A DNA stretch of 64,000 nt from Epiperipatus broadwayi (taxonomy: Eukaryota > Onychophora > Udeonychophora > Euonychophora > Peripatidae), in NCBI GenBank assembly GCA_028023455.1, contig JAQFVV010000018.1:9322771-9386770 (forward strand), given 5' to 3'. This document shows, in pieces, positions 36,411 to 46,255 of the stretch (position 1 is the first letter of the stretch; each line of letters starts with the position of its first letter). The translations under genes were made by a program, and so were the position numbers. The notes beneath the pieces were generated by a model. That model did no database searches. It had not been told where the DNA came from and was given only the letters and a program-made list of their open reading frames with translations.

Positions 36411-36710
36411 AAATTTTACAAGATTATAATGTAAATCTGTTCAAACGTTATAGATGCCTATATTACGTATTTTGTTGTTTTTGCATTTTAAATCACATTC
36501 TATTTTAGCTTTTAAAAAAAAAAGTACGTAATCAATTAATCATTTAGTGTCCACAAGTAATAAATTTTACAAGACTATAATGTAAATCTGTTTAAACGTT
36601 ATAGATGAAAAATACTATGTATGTTATTGTTTTTGCATTTTGAAATCACATTCTATTTTTGCTTTTTATAAAGAGTACATAATCAATTAATCATTTAGTG
36701 TTCACAAGTT
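36411..36710. repeat. Two-copy tandem duplication, ~151 bp unit
   Basis: AAATTTTACAAGA, AATGTAAATCTGTT, AAACGTTATAGATG, TTTTTGCATTTT, AATCACATTCTATTTT and AATCAATTAATCATTTAGTG occur twice, starting at 36411 and 36562. Confidence 0.85.
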
Positions 36711-36722
36711 TATTTTTAAAAG

Positions 36723-36945
36723 GTGAGTAATAGCGGTGGGCACAATTAAATTTGACAATTAAAATCTGATTTTTAATTGTAATTAACAATTTAAAAATTA
36801 CGTAACGTGATCTGAAATTAATGTGATGTGAAACGTTGAAATTTGATTTTTAAACGGAATTGAAAATTAAAAAATTAAAGACAAAAATAATAATTTAATT
36901 TTTAATGTTCGTTTTAATTAAATTTTGCCCAACAGTGGTGAGTCG
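36723..36945. mobile_element. hAT-type MITE nested in Tigger-like remnant
   Basis: Body 36731-36937 (207 bp). The left end TAGCGGTGGGCA and right end TGCCCAACAGTG are imperfect hAT-style inverted termini (CAGNGGTGGGCA class). Flanks GTGAGTAA (36723-36730) and GTGAGTCG (36938-36945) agree at 6 of 8 positions, the hAT TSD length. Interior AT-rich, non-coding, partly self-complementary. Confidence 0.55.
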
Positions 36946-38216
36946 GTGACTTTTTATTATCGTAAGTCTAAGTTATTTTTATTTTAAACTTTTAGTTTAC
37001 CCTAATGGAAAGGAAAAAACACCCAAGAAAATGAATTTCTTTGAAAACAAAAATTTCAATTTTAGATTGCTTAGCGAAATGAGAAAGATCAACAGCGATT
37101 GAAAAACGTTTTAGTTGTATTTCCTCTTGACTTTGTTTAAGAAGATACAGTACCTCACATTGCATCACATCATGAAGAATCTGGTCTCAAATAGTGATAA
37201 TGAATCAAATACCATACATGTAAAAAAAAAATGTAAATTATGCAAAAAAATATATTGTTTTGAATAAAATTAAATACTGTAGTTAATAAAAAAAGTAAAA
37301 AAAAAGTTTGTCTTGTATCAATTTTTTTCAAATTTGACATTTTTTATTGTCATATTTTATTTTCTTATTTTTTTTTTATGCGAATTTTAAAGTAATTTTA
37401 CCTTGTTGCTTTGCTTTTATTCGATTTTTGGAAAATTACAATACATATCCCCCATTTTTCAAGGTAAGTTGTCTATTTTTGTGCGATTTCTTTTGTGCAC
37501 ATTTTCTGACTTCAGTAGTACAACTTCTATAAAAGTATCACTTTTTTTTTTTTAATTCTAAACATAATACAAAATATGTTAATGATAATAATAAATTAAA
37601 TTTCAATAATATTCATTATATACACATATATTTTTCTATATACAAAGTTAATTTCTTCCCGCTCCTTAATATATTTCTAATTGGACTTTTTTATTTCCAT
37701 ATAATGTTGCAAACTTTTTAATTCAACACTTAAATTCTTGAATAATTTAAAAACATAATGATTTCTTACTCTTGTTCCATATTTATTACAGTATTTTGAA
37801 ACTATGTATGTGTCTGTTTTTCTTACACATATTTCAAACTATTTCATATAAGATTTTTTTAAAGTAGTATCAAAATGTTTTTTCTCCATAATTATATATA
37901 AAACTTTTTGGAATTTTTTTTTTTTTTTAGAAATACTGTATTATGGTGCTGAACTGTAATTAAATTACAAGAAAAGTGTGATTAAATAAATTTATGTTTG
38001 AGATTTGAAAAAAAAATGTATTTAGTGAGAATATTCCAAGATAAAAAAATGGCTGTTGCCATATTGATTCATAAAATTTAATAAAATTTGTGAATTTTAA
38101 TGCTTTTATAACATATAATTGAAATAGTATATATCAATATAGTGTATATTGTGACTTTATACTAAAATTTATGGTATTAAGTTTTAAAATTGTAAATTTG
38201 CCTTTTACATCATAGA

Positions 38217-38491
38217 TTGTCTCAGGAGACGTATAAGTGCACAGATGATAGCAAATATTTGGATGATACATATTCTACAGATTTTTCTGAATCATGTGAT
38301 CTTAAAAGATATGTGCAATATACAATAACTTACACCTCCAGAATAGACAATAACTCTCCAATTGTGACAAACTCTTCAACATAAGATTCCAAGCTCCTTT
38401 ATCTTTTAATTATGAGATCAAAATTACTTTGTCAAACACTGTATCTAAAGAATTGTCTTTAAATGGTGATATTAAATATTTGATAAATCAG
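38217..38491 (+). pseudogene. Coding-like fragment of unknown origin
   Basis: After a good acceptor-like sequence (TTTGCCTTTTACATCATAG at 38197-38215) a 55-codon open segment follows (38217-38384) with a protein-like composition (ETYKCTDDSKYLDD, SESCDLKRYVQY). A second open segment in another frame (38378-38491) continues it (NIRFQAPLSFNYEIKI, NGDIKYLINQ). The overlap suggests one protein broken by a frameshift. No family recognised. It may be an exon, a transposon fragment or an old viral insertion. Confidence 0.3.
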
Positions 38492-38579
38492 GTTTTTTTT
38501 TAAATCACCAAATAGCAATGGCAATAGACTATTAATTATGTTGATATAAATAATTCTGGAAATGATGAATTAGAAGGAA

Positions 38580-40730
38580 TATATATATATATATATTAAG
38601 AAAGCTTGAGTTACAAGGTAATAAAGATAAGTTAAAACAAGGTAGCAATGAATGTTTATGACTTGGTGATATAGTGATTAGAGAATGTTGAAATATAAAT
38701 TTAAAAACTGAGAAGAATATAAAAAAATGTTTTTGTTAGAATATTAGAGAAAGTAAATAATATAATATTATACTTTTAATGCAGACAAATATAGTTATAT
38801 AAAGGTATTAGAAAAACATTAAGATAATTTATGAATATAATTATGTGCTTGAATAAAATAATTGGACAGGTAAGAATGGTGGAATTATTATCAAAATTTG
38901 AAAATAAATTTAAACCAAGCTTATGGAATTAATAATTCAATTATGCATGAATAATGGAAATTTTTTTTTTAGATATGTGGCATATATTTATCAGAATTAG
39001 ATTCATTTAAAAGGGACAAGTTACATTTATTAAAAAGAGGAAAAAATACATTAGAAATTAATTTATAATAAATTTTAGTATCCATTAAAGTAATAAAAAG
39101 AGATAGGATGGAATACATATAAGCAAATATTTATTACTGGAGACAGAAATAGAAAGACAGGATATGTTTTTTACTCAGGTAAAGTAATAAGTTAGAGAAA
39201 AATGTGAATGAAGATAAAAAGAAAATTGCTTTTTAAAAAAAAAAAAAATGTTAAAGATATAAATTTAAAAACTGTTTTTATAATTATGCAAGTATTCTCT
39301 CAAAGTTAGACTTTAGCAATAGCTCACTACATTTACTAGATGAAGAAGCACCATATTTTCAAAAATGTAAATAGGAAAGAGTAAATAGATGTGATTATAA
39401 TAAAAGATATGAAAATATATGAATTATTATTAAAAAGAATGTTAGAAAAAAAATGTAAAAATATGAAATAGATAGAAATTAGGTAGAGAGAAATAGATGC
39501 ATGAAAGAATATTTAATTTTGAAAATGGGAAGAATATAAAAGAATGGAAATACAGTATTTGAAAATGTTTGCTGGAAATATAAGTGAATTTGTAAAATAA
39601 TGATTGAAGTTTGTGCAAGTGTTCATACTAATGAAATTGATAGAATAAAGTATATGAATGAAATATTACAAAATATGAATGAGAAAGAGATGAAATAAAA
39701 AATTGTTGAAAATTATGAAAAATGATACATTTAAAATATATGAAGACTAATGAGAAAAAAATGAAATAATCAAACTTTATGAAAAACAAAAGAAAGAAAA
39801 ATCTATAGAGAGAATTTATAAAAAGCCTACTAAAGAATAAATGAATAACGCGGAAGTAAAAAATAGATAATTATTTAAGAAAAAAAATAGCATAAAGAAG
39901 TAAAAAAGATTTCTGAAAAACAAGAAAGAAATGGCTATTATATTGTGAAATGCTGAGGGGGGAGGGAGATGCGAGAATAGGGAGACATATCCAAGGTTTC
40001 TCTTAAACTTTAATATAAATACTTAATAAGTTTAAGAGAAACCTTGGGTGATGAGAATTTAATAATTTTGAATTAAAGAGGATGAATGCAATGATTAAAT
40101 GTCTTTTATAAAAATAAATTTCATAAGATCCAATTATAAAATATAAAGTTAGAGAAAACTAAATACGAAATCAGTTGAAAAAGGAATATTCATTGCCGTC
40201 TTTAATATTTATTTTTTGAAAACTGGAGATTGGGAAAATACAATTGGGATTTCCATAATAAGAACAAAAAAATATATAATGTAAGTGGATTTTGTGTTTG
40301 TATAGAGATTGAATATGAAAATTAAACTCAGAAAAAATATGAAATGATAGTAATTAATGAAAAGAATACAAGACAAAATAGGAAATATTTATCTTGAAAA
40401 AGCAGGTAAAAGAGTAATATAGAAGAATATGAATTATTTATTTTTGTAGTATAAGATGCTATAAAGAGATTCTTGAAAAACTGTTTGAAGAGTGAGAAAA
40501 GAATAAACATGAATGATGCAAAAGAGATAAAAGATTTTTCTTTCGTTTAAGTCTTTATGACAAGAATAAGAGATATAAGAACAGGTTACTGGAAGTAACA
40601 AAAACTTTTTATTAAAATAAAATGAGGAGGGGAGGGCTGTCAGTGATGAAAGAATGATTTGATATTTATAGATTGGGAGAGAAGAGCAATAGAAATTGAA
40701 ACCTAAAAACAAGCTTGAATTTTTTAATAA
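38580..40730 (+). other. Purine-rich block with extreme strand asymmetry
   Basis: For about 2.1 kb the plus strand is dominated by A and G and C is nearly absent. By hand count, 39421-39600 has 34 G and 3 C in 180 nt. The surrounding DNA does not show this. Plus-strand translation gives K/E/N/R-rich text with stops; minus-strand open frames (60 and 92 codons near 40.3-40.7 kb) are the pyrimidine mirror. No repeat unit is obvious. Confidence 0.7.
39991..40047. repeat. Perfect 20-bp inverted repeat in the purine-rich block
   Basis: CCAAGGTTTCTCTTAAACTT at 39991-40010 and its exact reverse complement at 40028-40047, loop 17 bp. It could be a terminator-like hairpin of a transcript or the end of a small element. 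Confidence 0.85.
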
Positions 40731-41944
40731 TATATATATTTCAAGCTTATTTTCTTACTATACATTTTCTATATAAACTAATAAATTATAATGTAGAACA
40801 ATAAAAATTCTTTTTTTTTGGTTATGCTTTAAATAATTATTTTATGCCAATAATAGTGTTTTGAACTTTTTTTTCCACTTCCCCACTTGGTCAACAACTT
40901 TCCAAACAGGTTTTACCACACAAAATCAAAAAAGTTAAGAATTAAAAATAAATGGAGAGGATTTCAAATCAGAATTAAAAAATTTTAATTCCATTTAAAA
41001 ATAACTAATTTTGCAATTAAGTCAAATAGCTTTTCTTTGACATTTGTTAAAGGCCGCGTAACCCCCCTCTGATGACTCAATCATCCAAAAAGAAAATAGT
41101 TAAGCTTTTTGCTAACCAAGTGGAAAAATTACATTTCTCGGAAATCTCTCTTGATTGCTAATATATTTATCTCTGTCATTGAGGATTTGTATACATGGCT
41201 AAAATTAATTTACCATCTGGACTATGTACATTTATTCTATATCTATACATTTGTGTATGTGTAAGATGTGAAGCATTCATGTATATGAGCATACATACAT
41301 GCCTATCTGAGACATACATATGCATAGTCTGCATATAAGTACATTTTCAATTAAATCACTTTGTATTATCAATAAAAAGCTAATATTTTATTATGTAAAT
41401 GTCAAAAAATATTTTATCAATGAAAAAATGTCACATATACATACATATATTAAAATCTCAGTTGATATCATATTACTAGAGTTGACATGAGTAGACAAGT
41501 TTAAATGTCTTTATAAAACTGAGGTATGTGCTTGTGGTAATTTAACTATCAAACATAGCCTATCAAGTGTGATCTACAACTAGTACAAAGATAATACCTA
41601 TACTAAAGTTGATTAGCTACTGTTCTCTTTCTAAATTTATTTAAGCAAAATACTTTGTTTTTAAAAAAATATTTTATATTAAATAAAAATAGGATTGTAA
41701 ATCATTATGTCTGTATAGGTATATAGAAAGAAATTAATTGGCATTGACACATTTTTTACAAGTTTATTTAAATAAATCTTTGCTCTAAGCTTTTATTTTT
41801 GATTGCATATAAGACAATAATATTCTAAAGCAGAAAAAAATGACTTCCCAGTTCATTTATGTGAATAAAAACATTTTTTTTTTTTTTTTAGTTTTATAAA
41901 GTAACAAAAATTAAGAAAGAAAAAAGTTGAAATACAATTTAACA
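40731..41944. other. AT-rich non-coding DNA
   Basis: Contains a short GC-richer patch near 41.05 kb and ACATA/CATGTATA simple repeats at 41.24-41.34 kb. No gene supported. Confidence 0.5.
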
Positions 41945-42370
41945 TTCTAGAACACGGGCGGAAAAATAGCAACCCATGGGCCATATGCGGCCTGGTAAGA
42001 GTTTTTTGTGGCCTGCAAAGATATTCAGAAAAATCTGCCTTGAACTGAGATTTCCTTCGACCGAAGATTCGTCTCGTATTTTCCATTAGGATGGCCACGT
42101 CAATACGCATGCACAGTGTAGATACGAGTGCAGTGCTTTTTCAGTTGATTTAGTTAATTTCAATTTTGTCTTAGCAATGTAAATATATAAATTTCCAACT
42201 ATAGTGAATCTATGAACCCTCCATAAAAATGTAAAATCGGTGATGAATGTCGTGTATTTAATGAAGAATGGACAAACAAATATTTCTTTGGTAATACAGG
42301 TAATAAAGCAGTGTGTTTCTTGTAACATAAAACGATAGCCATATTTAAGGAGTACAATCAGAAATGACAT

Positions 42371-42696
42371 ATGAAACAAAACATAGAGAATTTGGGTGCA
42401 AATTTTCTAAGGAAGAATGTAAAATAAAAGCTGTGGAGTGTGTGAAAAGGCTGAAGAAGCAACAAATATTATTTATAAAGTAATCAACACTTCAAAATAG
42501 CACTACAGAAGCAAGTTTCATGGTAGCCTAACACCATGAAACAAAACATAGAGAATTTGGCTGCAAACTTTCCAAGGAAGAATGTAAAATAAAAGCTGCG
42601 GAGTGTGTGAAAAGGCTGAAGAAGCAACAGAACATTATTTATAAAGTAATCAACACTTCAAAATAGCACTACAGAAGCAAGTTTCATGGTAGCCTA
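42371..42696 (+). repeat. Tandem duplication in the hAT element, ~165 bp unit
   Basis: ATGAAACAAAACATAGAG begins at 42371 and 42536; the unit runs through GAATGTAAAATAAAAGC to TGGTAGCCTA in both copies. The copies differ by only a few bases, so the duplication is younger than the decay of the coding region. Confidence 0.95.
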
Positions 42697-44075
42697 CAAC
42701 CTTGCTAAATGCAACAAGCCTTTTTCAGATGGCGAGTTAGTGTGCAAGTGTATTGTATCCTGATGTGAGAAGAAATTTGAAAGCATTTCATTGTCAAGAA
42801 GGACTATAGTGCAGTGCATTGACTCAAATGGTGATGAACTCACAGAACAACTGAAGACTATGCTGAAGACTGTGAGCAAAGATTTTGTTTGGGTTTTCTT
42901 TGGCAGTGGATAAAAGCACAGATTATGTGTGGAGTCATCAGAGAAGGATTACTTGGCCTAAAATCAATAAAAGATAGAATTGTGTGGTGAAAAATGGCTT
43001 GTCCTACAACAAAATGGTAAACATTACAACAGATGGGGCCAGAGCTTTCACTGGAAAAAATGTCGATATGGTTACGCCTTTAAAACAAGTTACAAGCACA
43101 AGAGACAAACAATGATATCTTGTCTTTTCATTGCATTTTGCTTCAGGAGAGCCTTTGTAAAGCTGCATTGAACTTCAGGTATGTGGTAGATCCTATTGTT
43201 AGTGTGGTGAACACAACTGGAGCAAAGGCATTCTACCATCGACACTTCAAATCTTTTCTTGAGGATGTGGAGGCAGAGTATGAAGATGTAATTTATCTCA
43301 ACAGTGTAAGGTGGTTGAGCCTGGGCGAAGTGATAAAAGAGTCTGGGTAAATCCTCTTATTTCTGGACATGAAGGAGATATCTCATGATTTCGTTACAAA
43401 AACAGGATGTAAGAAGTGGAGATATGAGATGATGTTTGCAGCTGATGTATTTGAGAAATTAAATGAACTGAATGTGATATTGTAGGGAAAGGGGTTGTTT
43501 GCAGATGAAATGTGGAAGCATGTAAAATCATTCAAAGCAAAACTAGGTCCATTTGCAAGACAAGCAAGTGAAGGCAATTTTTGTCATTTTCCTTTATTAG
43601 AAAAACAGAAAGTGCCTGGAAGTGTTTCTGCTAAGATTAAAGATCATCTGCTGAGTTTGGAGGATGAGGTCACAAGATTTCAGGACTTAGAGCCTAAATT
43701 CAATTTCCTCTATTATCCCATCACCGCTGATATTGACACAGCACCTGAGGAGCTGCAGCTTGAACTTATTGATATGCAATCAGATCACCCTGTGAAAGAA
43801 ATGTTTAATGCTGTGATATTAGTTAACTTTTCTTTGTCTGCTGAAAAATTTCCATGTATGAAGAAATTTGCTGGGAAAATGTTCTCTATATTTGGGTCTA
43901 CATATATTTGTGAGTAAAGTTTTTCTTGCTTGAAGATCAACAAGAGTAAAATATAGATGCTCTTTGACAGACATTAACTTGCAGACTGTGATGAGAATCT
44001 CTACAAGCAATCTCACTCCTGATTTCAAAAAAATTGTAGCAATGTTTAATAGGGTATATTTGTCTCATTAAACTG
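42371..44075 (+). pseudogene. hAT transposase remnant, GTF2IRD2/SCAND3-like lineage
   Basis: Blocks follow in the order known for the hAT transposases that gave rise to vertebrate GTF2IRD2-type proteins: AYNLAKCNKPFSDGE (about 42.69 kb), the ISLSRRTIVQ region (42.79 kb), the DGA-type region with TTDGARAF-like text (43.03 kb), the LHCxLxQESLCKAALNF region with a His-Cys pair (43.13 kb), the VRWLSLGEV region (43.30 kb), a 140-codon open piece 43495-43917 covering FADEMWKHVKSFKAKLG, NFCHFPLL and LSAEKFPCMKKFA, and a dimerisation-type end near 43.91-44.05 kb (SFSCLKINKSK, then a TPDFKKIV region). Many stops and frameshifts. The N-terminal zinc finger is not legible. Known role: catalyses cut-and-paste transposition in the nucleus. 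Confidence 0.8.
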
Positions 44076-44310
44076 ATTCTAAAATTAAATGTGCTTGCAG
44101 CTATAGATGATATGAAATTAGCACAATAAATAAATTGAATAAAACTGCCAATATTTTACTTAATTTATATTTAATATACAAATTAAAAGCATATGAAACA
44201 CTTGAACGAGAAGCTATAAAGATTCCATAAATTATTATACACTGAGCGCTTTTGAGCCCATTTGCCTCATATTCATAGTGGTAATGCTACAATTTATATC
44301 TTTTCTGAAA

Positions 44311-44406
44311 TGCAAAGTTAACTAATGAATGCAATCATTTTAAAACGTGCAGCCCTCTTGCAAAGTTAACTAATAAATGCAATCATTTTAAAAGGTGCAG
44401 CCCTCT
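44311..44406. repeat. Tandem duplication near hAT right end, 48 bp unit
   Basis: TGCAAAGTTAACTAATGAATG... and its near-identical repeat at 44359, each ending GTGCAGCCCTC. Confidence 0.9.
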
Positions 44407-44659
44407 GCTAATCTCCGCATCCATAAAGTGGCTCCCCGAGCAAAGCAATTGCCCACCCCTGTTCTAGAAGTATAAAAAATTTAAATTTGCTATATATAGA
44501 TAGATTGTTGAAATTGTTTGCAAATTCAAAAAAAAAAATGTGTTGCTATCAAGAATACAAATGCATGTAAACAAAATTGGAAAGTGGCTAAAAATTGAGT
44601 TATAAGATTTCTCAGACAGACAGACAAAAAAAAATGCAATAAATTAAACAAAAATCTAA

Positions 44660-44770
44660 CCATTTTAGTACAGTGGTAGTACCAGACTCCAGAATGTGGG
44701 ATCCTGTATCAATTCTGGTGTTGGCACTCAAACTTATGAATTCTCGAGCAATAATGCCTATTCAAATATT
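44660..44770 (+). repeat. tRNA-derived SINE-like sequence
   Basis: TTAGTACAGTGGTAGTACCAGACTC is an A-box region with the typical GTGGTAG(T)AC of tRNA-derived SINEs, then GGATCC and a degraded B box (GTATCAATTCTGG, expected GTTCGAATCCTGG). It is followed by a T-run. No TSD identified. Confidence 0.5.
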
Positions 44771-45519
44771 TTTTTTTATTTTTAATTAAATAAAAGCATA
44801 TAATAAAATACAAAATAGAAATATTAACATTTAAAAAAGGCTAAAAAACAGCTAGTCAATTTACTTCTCAAAGAAACACTCTCCAAAGTGTGAAGCAATT
44901 ATATACATAGGTTTGTATGAACAAACACAGTCCAAGCTAAAATTTATTGTTTTTGGAATCTGAATTATCTCATAAATAGTAAAATAAAAAACATGAGAGT
45001 AATTTAGTGTACCAGTATAGAAAATATGGGTCAATAAGAGAGAATATGAGGTTACAATGTCCCAGAATTGTGCTGCCATATGTAACAGCACATAACAGTT
45101 GGGCTGAATTATGAGATGGGAAATCATCATCATTCTTCAAATAAAAATATATAAAATTAAATATAAAAGAAATGAGCATGAGAGATCAGCCCAGAAATAA
45201 TTATAAGTTAACCAGAATTACACAAAAGTAATAATCATTCATCATCATGAACAATCAACAATAAAAATAAATCTACAGTCAATCTTGTGACTATTTGAAA
45301 GTACACAGTACACAGGCTAATTATTTGGATGCACATATTTAGGTGTTACTCCATAAAAATACAACAATAAGTCAAATAATGCTGAGATAATAAAAATATC
45401 CTGATCATTATCAATGCTTTGGTCACTTAGTACCATTAACTAACTATGCTGGTCAATTATAAACTAAATTTCTAAAGACATAATAAATAAAATGAAATGT
45501 AATGCATAGTCATTAAAAA
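44771..45519. other. AT-rich non-coding DNA
   Basis: Minus-strand open frames of 69-90 codons (44.86-45.18 kb) have mixed composition but no recognised domain or clear splice sites. Confidence 0.4.
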
Positions 45520-45610
45520 ATATTTCTTTGCACCAACCAGGATTAGACATGCAATGAAAACATCATAAACTGGATGTCCACAGCACTAAACATAAACCCC
45601 TACTCCATAT
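45520..45610 (-). repeat. tRNA-derived SINE-like sequence, antisense
   Basis: On the minus strand TAGTGCTGTGGACATCCAG is an A-box-type region and GTCTAATCCTGGTTGGTGC is a degraded B box with the usual downstream CTGG. It seems related in layout to the plus-strand SINE at 44.66 kb. Confidence 0.45.
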
Positions 45611-46041
45611 AACTTAAGCACAAATCTAGCTCAGAAAGCAAGAACTCTTATCAACTATTACTGTGAGCAAGAGATAAATAAATAAAGAAGCTTATTATAA
45701 ATCACTTCAATAATTCCTAGGTTTACCCCATTATAAGTAAATGGTTTTATTGGGATCATTTTTTAAGCCTAAAACACTAAGCTGTCATGAATAGTCATAC
45801 ACACACTGCAATTTATGTAACAGAAGTTAGAAGAAATAAAGACTAAAAAATATTTTTAAAACAATTATTTAATAACTAATTGATTAACAATAAACAAAAA
45901 ATAGCATGATAGTATAAAATTATAAACATACATTTCAACAAAAAATATATTTTCATAAAAATAATAATCAATCAGTTAATTTCTACTCATAAATTAACTT
46001 TTAATTTAGTTATTTCTTTAAATTTATTAAATGCACATTGA

Positions 46042-46255
46042 TTACATAAGTAATATTTACTGAGGCTGTAACCTTGAGAATATACGTGTAAAATGCGATA
46101 ATAGGGACCTCTACAGGTATTTAACCACAAGCTTACATATGGAAGAAAAGAGGGAAAGTGTAAGCTTGTTGGTTAAATGCCTGCAGAGGTCCCTACTATC
46201 ACATTTTACACGCATATTCTCGAGGTTACAGCCTCAGTAAATATTATTTCTGTAA
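46042..46255. mobile_element. MITE-like inverted-repeat element, 214 bp
   Basis: Left arm (46042-46137) and right arm (about 46160-46255) pair along about 95 bp with scattered mismatches; termini read TTACATAAGTAATATTTACTG and, inverted, TTACAGAAATAATATTTACTG. The loop is about 20 bp. A TSD is not clear (TA or none). A decayed relative lies at 2.07 kb, so this is a family rather than a one-off palindrome. Confidence 0.75.

Larger units (their letters stand above)
36085..37540 (+). pseudogene. Tigger/pogo-like DNA transposon remnant
   Basis: The left part (GAGTCTCGTTTTATGCGGATTT then AATGCGATTT and further ATGCGATT-type motifs) resembles the TIR-proximal region of Tigger elements. Near 37.00-37.09 kb one frame reads ERKKHPRK, stop, ISLKTKISILDCLAK, stop, EKI, which matches the N-terminal psq/HTH DNA-binding domain (ISLxTKxxILxRLxxGE) of pogo/CENP-B-like transposases. 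The DDE domain is not readable. No matching right TIR was found. Borders are rough. Confidence 0.5.
41945..44469 (+). mobile_element. hAT transposon, complete ends, inactive
   Basis: A perfect 8-bp TSD TTCTAGAA (41945-41952 and 44462-44469) flanks a 2,509-bp element (41953-44461). The ends are short imperfect inverted repeats: CACGGGCGG on the left and the reverse complement CAGGGGTGGGCAA on the right; subterminal regions also carry GCGGCC-type and CCGCAT-type motifs. The interior holds a broken transposase. TSD length, termini and protein all agree with the hAT superfamily. Confidence 0.9.

Noticed and set aside
40328-40712. Minus-strand frames of 60 and 92 codons
   Set aside because: They are the pyrimidine mirror of the purine-skewed block; F/L/S/Y-rich text is expected from composition alone.
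38580-40730. Mitochondrial insertion (numt) as the cause of the skew
   Set aside because: Several in-frame TGA could read as Trp, but the translated text is charged, not hydrophobic, and no mitochondrial protein or rRNA was recognised.
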